Shown piece after piece: positions 7,030-13,388 of a DNA stretch of 15,862 nt. The stretch lies in NCBI GenBank assembly GCA_015493425.1, contig WGDG01000248.1:1-15862 (forward strand), read 5' to 3'. Origin of the DNA: Sulfurovum sp. GTDB lineage: Bacteria > Campylobacterota > Campylobacteria > Campylobacterales > Sulfurovaceae. Both the position numbers and the translations under genes were made by a program. Each line of letters starts with the position of its first letter. The first letter of the stretch is position 1. The notes below the pieces were generated by a model. The model was given only the letters and a program-made list of their open reading frames with translations, was not told the origin of the DNA and did no database searches.

Positions 7030-8250
7030 ATGGCACATTTTGATGAAAATGCAAGACCGTTCAGCCACAAATGGCTGAACGAGAGATTGGCAGTCGATAC
7101 GCTCAAGCGCGTATTGTCTACTGAGTACTGGATTCCGAAAAATATCAACTTCCTGTGGGCAATGGGGATGGTGCTTGCTGCAACATTCGGGCTGTTGTTG
7201 ATTTCAGGAATTTTCCTGTTGATGTATTATCAGCCAAACACACAACTGGCGTTTGACTCGGTCAACTATACGATCATGAGTGAAGTAGGATACGGTTGGC
7301 TCTGGAGACATATTCACGGTGTAGGTGCATCTGTTGTATTCCTGATCATTTATATTCATATGTTCACAGGGATCTATTATGGTTCCTACAAGCGTGGCCG
7401 AGAACTCATTTGGCTTTCGGGGATGCTTCTTTTTGTACTCTTTTCCGCAGAAGCTTTTTCAGGCTATATGCTTCCATGGGGTCAAATGAGTTACTGGGCA
7501 GGTATGGTAATTACCAACCTTTTCTCGATGGGCGGACTACATCTGAACGGTCTGGTTGAGTGGATCAGAGGGGACTATGTTCCTGGACAGGCATTCCTTA
7601 ACAGATTCTTTATGCTTCACGTACTGCTTGTACCACTGGCGATCATCGGTGTTATTGTCCTGCACTTTGGTACATTGAGAATCCCTCACGTTAACAATCA
7701 GGACGGTGAAGAGATTGACTTTGAAGAGGCTGCAGAGCTTTACAAAGCAGGTAAGGTAAAAGAGTCCAAAGTTATTCCGTTTAATCCGGTATTCCTTAGT
7801 AAAGACGTATTTGTCATGGGAGTCTACTTTGTGATCTTCTTCTACCTTGTCTTTTACCATTTTGAGTTCGCGATGGATCCGGTTAACTTTGACCCGGCAA
7901 ACCCATTGAAAACGCCGACACATATTTATCCTGAGTGGTACTTCCTGTGGAGTTATGAGGTTCTTCGACCATTCTCAACCAATGTTGGTTTGATTGCGTT
8001 TGCGTTTGCACAGGTGATTTTCTTCCTTCTGCCTTTCCTTGACAGAAGCCCGAATGTGGCACCGGCGAGTAGACGAGGGCTGTTTAAATACTGGTTCTGG
8101 GCACTTTTGATCGACATGATTATCCTGACATTTATGGGTAAACTGCCACCAGAAGGTATCTGGAGTACGATAGGACTTGTTGCCGCACTGACCTTTTTCG
8201 GTTTATGGATCGCGCTGCCTATCATCACATCTAAAGAAAAGAAACTGTAA
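7030..8250 (+). CDS. petB: Cytochrome b subunit of the bc1 complex
   Basis: The integral membrane quinol-oxidising subunit, carrying two b hemes. The 406-aa product is a full-length cytochrome b (b6 plus subunit IV parts in one chain) with about eight hydrophobic helices. Heme ligands are visible: His96 and His110 (13 residues between) in RHIHGVGASVVFLIIYIH, and His197 and His212 (14 residues between) in LHVLLVPLAIIGVIVLH. The Qo-site motif is PEWYF in the segment HIYPEWYFLWSYE. The 14-residue gap of the second pair is the spacing known from cytochrome b6; mitochondrial cytochrome b has 13. A ribosome site (AAGGGGG) precedes the ATG. It lies between petA and petC and ends 11 bases before petC. 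Confidence 0.97.
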   Translation: MAHFDENARPFSHKWLNERLAVDTLKRVLSTEYWIPKNINFLWAMGMVLAATFGLLLISGIFLLMYYQPNTQLAFDSVNYTIMSEVGYGWLWRHIHGVGASVVFLIIYIHMFTGIYYGSYKRGRELIWLSGMLLFVLFSAEAFSGYMLPWGQMSYWAGMVITNLFSMGGLHLNGLVEWIRGDYVPGQAFLNRFFMLHVLLVPLAIIGVIVLHFGTLRIPHVNNQDGEEIDFEEAAELYKAGKVKESKVIPFNPVFLSKDVFVMGVYFVIFFYLVFYHFEFAMDPVNFDPANPLKTPTHIYPEWYFLWSYEVLRPFSTNVGLIAFAFAQVIFFLLPFLDRSPNVAPASRRGLFKYWFWALLIDMIILTFMGKLPPEGIWSTIGLVAALTFFGLWIALPIITSKEKKL

Positions 8251-8261
8251 GGAGTAAAGCA

Positions 8262-9167
8262 ATGAAAGAATTGAAAATACTTGGAGTCGTTGTCGTCTTT
8301 ACTCTGATCCTTTATTGGGGCGTAGAGCCGTTTGCACACTCTCAAATGCACAAGCATGTCGAAGGGCATGATTTTAAATATCCCGATCTTCCTGCGCTGA
8401 AAGTCAAAGGAAATGCGGAAAACGGGAAAGCACTCGTTGCAGCCTGTGTCGGTTGTCACTCAATCAAATCCCAGGGAATGGCTGCACCTATGGATGCAGT
8501 CACTTCTGCACAGACATATGGTGTTAACCCGCCTGATCTGAGTAATATGGGAGCACTGCTTGATGAGAAATTCTTCGCACATTTCCTGCTTGATCCTGCA
8601 AAGGTTACCAAGTCCAAACACTTTGCAATGCCGCCAAGTGCCGGAAGCGAGCAGGATGCTGCAGATATCGTAGCGTATTTCAAGTCAATCGCACCGAAAG
8701 AGATTTCTCCAAAAGAAGCGTATGAAACTGCATGTGGTAGATGTCACGCCAACCGTTATGACCATTGGACTCAGATTGGCGAAGTACCTAAAACAAAGTC
8801 TAATATCAAAACAGGTGTAGACCTTGATGCACTTGCATTCAAGAAAAAAGTCGGTATGTACGAAAACAAGCTGGCAGACTATATGGGTAAACTGCCGCCT
8901 GATCTCTCTATCATTATTAGAGCGAGAAGTGAGCAGTTCCTGGAAACTTTTGTTGAGAATCCACAGTCACAGCTGCCTGGTACAGCGATGCCAAGAGTCG
9001 GTCTGACAAAAGAGGGATACGAAAAAGTAAAAGCCTATCTTGAAAAGACTGGTGATCCAAGCAAGCCTAAAAGAGAGAAAGTCGGACCATGGGTAATTGG
9101 ATACTTTGTCCTCTTCGCATTCCTGGCATTCCTCTGGAAAAAATCAATCTGGAAAGGGCATCACTAA
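8262..9167 (+). CDS. petC: Di-heme cytochrome c1-type subunit of the bc1 complex
   Basis: It accepts electrons from the Rieske protein and passes them to soluble or oxidase-bound cytochrome c in the periplasm. The 301-aa product has an N-terminal hydrophobic segment (residues 5-22), two heme-binding sites, CVGCH (62-66) and CGRCH (158-162), and likely axial methionines Met123 (HFAMPP) and Met243 (GTAMPRVG). A second membrane helix near the C-terminus (about 271-292, ending KKSIWKGHH) anchors it. It thus looks like two fused class-I cytochrome c domains rather than classical mono-heme c1. This di-heme form is what Campylobacterota use. A strong ribosome site (AAGGAG) precedes the ATG at 8262. 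Palindromes follow the stop. Confidence 0.95.
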   Translation: MKELKILGVVVVFTLILYWGVEPFAHSQMHKHVEGHDFKYPDLPALKVKGNAENGKALVAACVGCHSIKSQGMAAPMDAVTSAQTYGVNPPDLSNMGALLDEKFFAHFLLDPAKVTKSKHFAMPPSAGSEQDAADIVAYFKSIAPKEISPKEAYETACGRCHANRYDHWTQIGEVPKTKSNIKTGVDLDALAFKKKVGMYENKLADYMGKLPPDLSIIIRARSEQFLETFVENPQSQLPGTAMPRVGLTKEGYEKVKAYLEKTGDPSKPKREKVGPWVIGYFVLFAFLAFLWKKSIWKGHH

Positions 9168-9184
9168 TTTGTGATCGCTCCTAT

Positions 9185-9201
9185 CCTGGCCTTGTGCCGG
9201 G
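9185..9201 (+). terminator. Probable petABC terminator / first REP-like palindrome
   Basis: The stem CCTGGC (9185-9190) pairs with GCCGGG (9196-9201) through a 5-nt loop and one G-U pair, and TTTT follows at 9210-9212 within AATTTTG. It starts 18 bp after the petC stop. It also resembles the palindrome 33 bp downstream, so it may be a degenerate repeat copy serving as a terminator. Confidence 0.5.
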
Positions 9202-9215
9202 GTAACAATTTTGTC

Positions 9216-9237
9216 ATCCCGGACTCCGATCCGGGAT
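9216..9237. repeat. REP-like palindrome (ATCCCGGA / TCCGGGAT)
   Basis: A perfect 8-bp GC-rich stem, ATCCCGGA (9216-9223) and TCCGGGAT (9230-9237), around the loop CTCCGA. Preceded by TTGTC, it matches the well-known GTCATCCCGGA...TCCGGGATCT intergenic repeat seen in many proteobacteria. The GC content is higher than its surroundings. Confidence 0.7.
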
Positions 9238-9272
9238 CTTGACGTTAATTGAAGATTTAGCATTCTTCTTCA

Positions 9273-9313
9273 TTTCTTTTTTTCTTTGTTCGCGTGACAA
9301 AGAAAAAGAGAAA
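9273..9313. repeat. Long imperfect palindrome in the petC-moaA spacer
   Basis: A pyrimidine arm (9273-9289, with TTTCTTTGT at its inner end) pairs with a purine arm (9297-9313, starting ACAAAGAAA) in 16 of 17 positions around the 7-base loop TCGCGTG. It resembles the TTCTTTGTTCGCG...CAAAGAAA repeats found between genes in diverse proteobacteria. It is probably a mobile or structural repeat; no gene lies in it. Confidence 0.65.
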
Positions 9314-9399
9314 ACACGATAACGCGAGATTTTTTGTCATATTTCCTTTTTCCTTGACATAGCAACGTAACTTGGTTTGCATTGTATATGCGCTTTTCC

Positions 9400-9427
9400 T
9401 CAATCCTCATTTCTAATCCCCAATTTA
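9400..9427. repeat. Degenerate heptamer array, locus 4
   Basis: Four units in 7-bp register: TCAATCC (9400-9406), TCATTTC (9407-9413), TAATCCC (9414-9420), CAATTTA (9421-9427). The words TTCTAAT and CCCAATT also occur in the reverse complement of the AATTAGA array at 1979-2013. The repeat is weak on its own but has the same period and composition as the other three. Confidence 0.45.
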
Positions 9428-9472
9428 TCTACATTTCGCTACCCTAACAAAAACTGATACGATTGGAAAGAT

Positions 9473-10453
9473 ATGCTTATAGACGGACATGGTAGAACAG
9501 TAAACTATTTGAGGGTTTCAGTGACAGAACGGTGCAATTTCAGATGCCAGTACTGTATGCCCGAAAAACCTTTTTCATGGGTACCCAAAGAGAACCTGCT
9601 CTCTTTTGAAGAACTCTTTTTGTTTATGAAAGTGGCAATAGACGAGGGAGTAAACAAGATTCGTATTACCGGCGGTGAACCACTGTTGCGTGAAGATCTT
9701 GATACGTTTATTAAAATGATCCACGACTATAGCCCCGATATCGATCTTGCGTTAACAACCAATGGGTATCTGTTGCCACAGGTTGCACAAAAGCTTAAAG
9801 ATGCAGGTTTGAAGCGTCTGAATATTTCGCTCGATAGCCTCAAACCTGAAGTTGCGCACAAAATTGCCCAGAAAGATGTGCTTTCACAGGTACTTAAAGG
9901 TATTGATAGAGCACTTGAGGTGGGACTTGGCGTGAAGATCAATATGGTACCGCTTAAGGGTATCAATGACGATGAGATTATCGACGTGATGGAGTACTGT
10001 ATGGAACGCGGGATGAAGATCCGCTTTATTGAGTATATGGAGAACCGTCATGCTAATATCGATCTTCGGGGGATGCACGGCAAAGAGATTCTTGCCAAAG
10101 TAAAAGAGAAGTATACAATCCGTGCTCTGGGACGTGAGGGAGCGAGTCCCTCATTTAATTACATCATTGAAGAGAATGGCTACGAATTCGGTCTTATTGA
10201 TCCGCATAAACACGATTTTTGTGAGAGCTGTAACCGCATACGTCTGACTGCCGAAGGCTTCTTGATCCCTTGTCTCTATTTTGACGAAGCGATGAGCATT
10301 GCAGAACACGTTAAAAAGGGTGATGTCGAGAGTGCTTCTAAGGTACTTGCCCAGGTACTTAAAGACAAACCCAAAGAGAACCGATGGATAGAAGGGGAAC
10401 TCGAAGAGGGACAGGAAGTCTCAAGCCGCGCTTTCTATGAAACGGGAGGGTAA
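9473..10453 (+). CDS. moaA: GTP 3',8-cyclase MoaA (molybdopterin biosynthesis)
   Basis: A radical SAM enzyme converting GTP to 3',8-cyclo-GTP, the first step of molybdenum cofactor synthesis. The 326-aa product has the SAM-cluster motif CNFRCQYC (Cys21, Cys25, Cys28), the GGEP motif in RITGGEPLLR, and the second 4Fe-4S cluster that binds GTP at Cys250, Cys253 and Cys267 (CESCNRIRLTAEG then IPC). The C-terminus ends in the Gly-Gly tail (FYETGG) needed for activity in this family. All hallmarks are present and the length is typical. The ATG at 9473 has GGAAAG upstream. queE starts 7 bases after the stop. Molybdoenzymes such as nitrate or formate-linked respiratory enzymes would be the users. 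Confidence 0.97.
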   Translation: MLIDGHGRTVNYLRVSVTERCNFRCQYCMPEKPFSWVPKENLLSFEELFLFMKVAIDEGVNKIRITGGEPLLREDLDTFIKMIHDYSPDIDLALTTNGYLLPQVAQKLKDAGLKRLNISLDSLKPEVAHKIAQKDVLSQVLKGIDRALEVGLGVKINMVPLKGINDDEIIDVMEYCMERGMKIRFIEYMENRHANIDLRGMHGKEILAKVKEKYTIRALGREGASPSFNYIIEENGYEFGLIDPHKHDFCESCNRIRLTAEGFLIPCLYFDEAMSIAEHVKKGDVESASKVLAQVLKDKPKENRWIEGELEEGQEVSSRAFYETGG

Positions 10454-10459
10454 TAGCTT

Positions 10460-11218
10460 TTGTTTTATCTAACTGAGCAGTTTTTCTCCATTCAGGGGGA
10501 AGGGAAATATGCAGGCACCCCTTCCTATTTTCTGAGAACAGGTGGATGCAACCTCTCCTGTCCCGGATTTGGTGCCGCCTATGAAGTGGATGGTGAAATC
10601 CGTTACGGATGTGACACCTATTTTGCCGTAGATAGCAGCTTTTCGAAAACGTGGATCAAAGTGGAAGATCCTAATGTTCTGATTACTGAGCTTGAGGCTG
10701 AGTTTATAAAGATTGGTTATCTGCCGGATATGGTCATCACCGGTGGGGAACCTTTGATGTATTACAGTGATGATATCTTTTATGCTGTTGTTTCATGGCT
10801 GGTAGGGAAAGGTATCCGTATCACGTTTGAAACAAACGGTACGATCGAGATAGACTTTGAAGCTTACCCTGCTTACCGTGACTGTGTCTTTGCCCTCTCT
10901 TTAAAGCTTGCAAACTCTGGAGAAGCCCGAGAGAAACGTATCAAGCCTCAGGCACTGAAAAATATTCAGGCAAACACCAAAGAGTCTTTTTTAAAATTCA
11001 CTATTGACAAGCAGCTCGCAGAGACGACAGCATTTGAAGAGATTGAGGAAATCAGACAAATACTTCCTGAACTTGATGTTTACTGTATGCCGGTGGGAGA
11101 AAGCAGAGATACAATTTGGCATAATGACAAGACGGTATTTCATTTCTGTATGCAACATAATTTCCTCTATAGTGACAGGTTGCACATAAGAGTATTTGAT
11201 ACCACACAGGGTGTGTAA
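10460..11218 (+). CDS. queE: 7-carboxy-7-deazaguanine synthase QueE, with expanded cysteine motif
   Basis: A radical SAM enzyme of queuosine biosynthesis that contracts 6-carboxy-tetrahydropterin to 7-carboxy-7-deazaguanine. The 252-aa product has FFSIQGEG at its start, a classic QueE opening, and GGEP at residues 95-98. The cluster cysteines are spaced Cys30-x3-Cys34-x16-Cys51 (GGCNLSC, then GFG, then YGCDT) instead of the usual C-x3-C-x2-C. The translation start is TTG at 10460; a strong ribosome site GGGAGGG (10444-10450) lies 9 bases upstream and no upstream ATG in frame fits. It is 6 bases after moaA and so likely cotranscribed. Its substrate supplier QueD is encoded about 2.2 kb downstream. 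Identity is high confidence; the motif variation is described in the findings. Confidence 0.92.
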   Translation: MFYLTEQFFSIQGEGKYAGTPSYFLRTGGCNLSCPGFGAAYEVDGEIRYGCDTYFAVDSSFSKTWIKVEDPNVLITELEAEFIKIGYLPDMVITGGEPLMYYSDDIFYAVVSWLVGKGIRITFETNGTIEIDFEAYPAYRDCVFALSLKLANSGEAREKRIKPQALKNIQANTKESFLKFTIDKQLAETTAFEEIEEIRQILPELDVYCMPVGESRDTIWHNDKTVFHFCMQHNFLYSDRLHIRVFDTTQGV

Positions 11219-11244
11219 TACGTATTTGGTAACATTATAAAAAT

Positions 11245-11300
11245 AATAATTAAATCATATAAGATAACCCCAAGCTTATTCGGAGTAATATTATCCTAAT
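11245..11300 (+). promoter_or_regulatory. Possible promoter for the DUF1858/DUF2249 operon
   Basis: The AT-rich spacer has two -10 candidates, TATAAG (11258-11263) and TATTAT (11289-11294). The palindromic core TAATATTA (11286-11293) is flanked by GGAG and TCCT. The ribosome site AAGGAG (11308-11313) precedes the ATG at 11321. Which -10 is used is unclear. Confidence 0.4.
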
Positions 11301-11320
11301 AAATAATAAGGAGTTGCTTC

Positions 11321-11830
11321 ATGAAAGAGATTACACTCGACACCAAGATTGCAGATCTGTTGAATGAGTATGATGGAATGAAAGATATACTTATACAGAT
11401 AAATCCTAAATTTCAAAAACTCAACAACCCGGTACTTAGAAGGACACTTGCAAAAATTGCAGGTGTGAAACAGGCTGCAGTGGTGGGCGGTATGGATCCT
11501 GTCGATCTGTTAAACCAACTTCGTGAAGCAGTTGGCCAGCCGTCGGTTGATATAAATACACCCAAAGGGGAAGTAGAGGCAGAAGAAGCACCGGAATGGA
11601 TACTTAAAGAGCCAAAACAGACACTCAATGCCAATGAAATACTTGATGAAGAACGTAACCCTTTGGCGGAACTGAATAAAGCGCTTAAAACAATACCTGA
11701 AGACGAGATAATTACGATAGAAGCAGACTTCCAGCCAGAACCGCTTATGGATGAGATGTTGAAGGCAGGACATGAAGTCTTTTCACGTGAAGTTAGACCA
11801 AATCATTTTATTACCTACATTAAAAAATAG
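11321..11830 (+). CDS. DUF1858-DUF2249 two-domain protein
   Basis: A 169-aa soluble acidic protein. Residues 1-72 resemble DUF1858 (TKIADLLNEYDGMKDIL... then NPVLRRTLAKIAGVKQAA and DPVDLLNQL), a small helical domain often found beside ScdA/DUF438-type proteins. After a Glu/Pro-rich linker, residues ~113-169 resemble DUF2249 (LAELNKALKTIPEDE, IEADFQPEPLMDEMLKAGHE, ending in a basic strand), a small SirA-like alpha/beta domain. Both domains recur near hemerythrin-like di-iron proteins and nitrogen-oxide respiration genes, but neither has an established reaction. There are no cysteines, so it is not itself an Fe-S protein. It begins the four-gene run to 13343 and is 3 bases from the next gene. 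Domain assignment is by pattern recall and moderately sure. Confidence 0.8.
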   Translation: MKEITLDTKIADLLNEYDGMKDILIQINPKFQKLNNPVLRRTLAKIAGVKQAAVVGGMDPVDLLNQLREAVGQPSVDINTPKGEVEAEEAPEWILKEPKQTLNANEILDEERNPLAELNKALKTIPEDEIITIEADFQPEPLMDEMLKAGHEVFSREVRPNHFITYIKK

Positions 11831-11833
11831 AGA

Positions 11834-12385
11834 ATGAAAGTACATACTTCTTTCTCTGTTGTTATACGTCTTTTGCTATGGTTTGTGATGATCGTCGGAG
11901 GCACAGTCTATGCCTTGATGTGTGACTGGCACAATCCCCTTTTTACAAATATTTTTTTTCATCTTGTGTGTGGCATACTGGGTATTGTTATTCTTAAACT
12001 GGCATTCAATGCTGCAGCCAACGGTGGGCGGGAATTGGCTAAAGGACGTGTGGGAAATATTCCCAGGTTGGAGACCAACAGGCTGGTTACTAGTGGTATT
12101 TACAACTGTATGCGTCATCCTATGCTTTTTGGCCTGACACTGCTGCCACTTGGCTGGGCGTTGTTGCTTGGAAGCCCAACATTCATTACCATGGTCGCAC
12201 CGTTGGAGATGCTGTTCATTATAGTAATGGTTATGGTTTTTGAAGAGAGGGAAGCGGAACAAAAATTTGGTGAGGCCTATCTTCAGTATCGTCAGACAGT
12301 ACCAATGGTCTCTTTCAAACCGATATGTTTGAAGCAGCTTTTTGCATATAAAAAAAGGTACAATACCATAAAGGAGTATCAATGA
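11834..12385 (+). CDS. Isoprenylcysteine carboxyl methyltransferase-like (ICMT/PEMT) membrane protein
   Basis: A 183-aa integral membrane protein with about four hydrophobic helices (roughly residues 6-28, 38-60, 97-116, 121-141). The signature of the ICMT/PEMT/NnrU-like group is present: LVTSGIYNCMRHPMLFG, with the Arg-His-Pro that binds the SAM carboxylate region, and FEEREAEQKFGEAYLQYRQTVP, with the Glu and FG-x-x-Y-x-x-Y pattern. Such bacterial members are thought to methylate small molecules or lipids, but substrates are mostly unknown. The ATG at 11834 is 3 bases after the previous stop, and the stop overlaps the next start (ATGA at 12382). The basic C-terminal tail (FAYKKRYNT) probably faces the cytoplasm. 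The family is fairly sure; the function is not. Confidence 0.82.
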   Translation: MKVHTSFSVVIRLLLWFVMIVGGTVYALMCDWHNPLFTNIFFHLVCGILGIVILKLAFNAAANGGRELAKGRVGNIPRLETNRLVTSGIYNCMRHPMLFGLTLLPLGWALLLGSPTFITMVAPLEMLFIIVMVMVFEEREAEQKFGEAYLQYRQTVPMVSFKPICLKQLFAYKKRYNTIKEYQ

Positions 12386-12747
12386 CATTCTCAGATGAAG
12401 ATATTTACGCAGCGGTAAAACACCATCTGCCGGAAGTAAATGAATATATTGCATCACACGGCGGTACAATCAAGCTGCTTGGTGTTAAGAATGGAACAGT
12501 TTATATTGAACTGGCCGGAACCTGTCATGGATGTTCCATGAGTCTTATGACAACCAAAATGGTTGTTCAAAAGCGTCTTAGGGAGCTAATCCATCCGGAA
12601 CTGACAGTCGTTAATGTGGATGGAACTCCCGAAAATGCGCTTCCTGATGATGTGTATCGTGAAGATGAACCCGAAAAGGAAGAGGAGATCGATGAAGAGA
12701 TCTCTTTGTGGGATAAAGCAAAAGGCTTCTTTGGTCAGGAGAAATAA
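12382..12747 (+). CDS. NifU C-terminal-domain (Nfu-like) Fe-S scaffold protein
   Basis: A 121-aa cytoplasmic protein matching the NifU C-terminal/Nfu domain, which binds a 4Fe-4S cluster between two subunits and delivers it to apoproteins. The domain covers residues ~5-85: the strand-rich IKLLGVKNGTVYIELAGTC, and the cluster motif CHGC (Cys48, Cys51) followed by SMSLMTTKMVVQKRLREL. After it comes a very acidic linker (EDEPEKEEEIDEE) and a short amphipathic tail (SLWDKAKGFFGQEK) not found in the minimal domain. The start overlaps the ICMT-like gene by 4 bp, and the next start is 2 bases after the stop, so it is embedded in the operon. Partner apoproteins are unknown; the flanking genes give no direct client. 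Confidence 0.9.
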   Translation: MTFSDEDIYAAVKHHLPEVNEYIASHGGTIKLLGVKNGTVYIELAGTCHGCSMSLMTTKMVVQKRLRELIHPELTVVNVDGTPENALPDDVYREDEPEKEEEIDEEISLWDKAKGFFGQEK

Positions 12748-12749
12748 CG

Positions 12750-13343
12750 ATGCATTTTACTATCGCTGATATGGAAAATAAAACCGATATTTACAAACTG
12801 ATGTCACAGACGATTATCCCGCGTCCCATTGCGTGGATTGTCACAGAAGATGAGGGGATAGTCAATATTGCACCATTCAGTTACTTTACCGGTCTCTCAT
12901 CAAGCCCAGCAACAGTGCTTGTCTCGATCGGGCACAAGAGCGATGGTACACCTAAAGACACATTGGCAAACTTGAGAAAGCATAAACGTTGTACACTCTG
13001 TATGGTTGAAAGTAGAGACCTTAACAAGATGCACTACAGCTCCAAGGTACTTGGGCATGATGAAAGTGAAGCTGAGGTTTTTGACATAGTCATAAAGCGT
13101 GAAGAGAAGGACTTCCCTCCTAAGATCGTGTCTTCGCCTGTAGTCTATTTCTGTGAACTGATGCAGGAGATTACATTGGGAGGAACAACCGTACCGGTTA
13201 TTCTGGAAATCAAAGAGATCTTTCTCGATGACAGGATCGTTACCGACAGGGAAAAACTTGATATTTTATTCGATCCGGTAGCACGTATTGGGAAAAGTTA
13301 TGCTTTTTTGGATGAAGCGGTCACACCACCGCCCATACCTTAA
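12750..13343 (+). CDS. Flavin reductase-like / FMN-binding split-barrel protein
   Basis: A 197-aa soluble protein of the flavin reductase-like (DIM6/NTAB) family, which bind FMN in a split-barrel dimer and act as flavin reductases or flavoprotein oxygenases. Recognisable are PRPIAWIVTEDEGIVNIAPF (residues 24-43), the family's opening R-P-I-A-W-x-x-T...N-x-A-P-F-S-Y-F, then SSPATVLVSIG, the phosphate-binding KDTLANL, and the late strand VPVILEIKEIF. Which substrate or partner it serves cannot be told. It is the last gene of the run beginning at 11321, with a 2-base gap to the NifU-like gene. A clear Shine-Dalgarno is AGGAG (12737-12741). The C-terminus ends in a proline-rich tail. Family identity is confident. 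Confidence 0.88.
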   Translation: MHFTIADMENKTDIYKLMSQTIIPRPIAWIVTEDEGIVNIAPFSYFTGLSSSPATVLVSIGHKSDGTPKDTLANLRKHKRCTLCMVESRDLNKMHYSSKVLGHDESEAEVFDIVIKREEKDFPPKIVSSPVVYFCELMQEITLGGTTVPVILEIKEIFLDDRIVTDREKLDILFDPVARIGKSYAFLDEAVTPPPIP

Positions 13344-13375
13344 GTCGCTTTTGTTAGAATCAAGCATTATAGCAG
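13340..13375 (+). promoter_or_regulatory. Possible queD operon promoter
   Basis: In the 45-bp gap before queD, TAGAAT (13355-13360) follows a T-rich GCTTTTG stretch and is a reasonable -10; TTATAG (13368-13372 region) is a second option. The ribosome site is AGTGAGGC near 13378-13384. Confidence 0.4.
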
Positions 13376-13388
13376 AAGTGAGGCAGTA

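Larger units (their letters stand above)
9168..9472. other. Gene-free spacer between petC and moaA
   Basis: These 305 bases hold no plausible gene. They contain two REP-like palindromes, a 41-bp pyrimidine/purine palindrome and a degenerate heptamer array. A TTGACA (9354-9359) has no well-spaced -10, and the moaA promoter is not obvious; the ribosome site is GGAAAG at 9465-9470. Confidence 0.7.

Noticed and set aside
6435..7148. 237-aa open frame on the minus strand over petA and the start of petB
   Set aside because: Opposite to a secure Rieske gene; the protein is rich in Phe, Cys and Ser with no motif. The length is a by-product of codon bias.
9354..9389. TTGACA as the -35 of a moaA promoter
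   Set aside because: The nearest -10-like sequence (GTATAT at 9384-9389) is about 24 bp away, too far, and the 17-bp position reads TTGCAT.
6322..11300. Similarity of GGAGTATTATCCTCC (6323 region) to GGAGTAATATTATCC (11282 region) as a shared operator
   Set aside because: The first is explained by the perfect terminator stem, the second is not a clean dyad, and spacing differs; chance in AT-rich DNA is enough.
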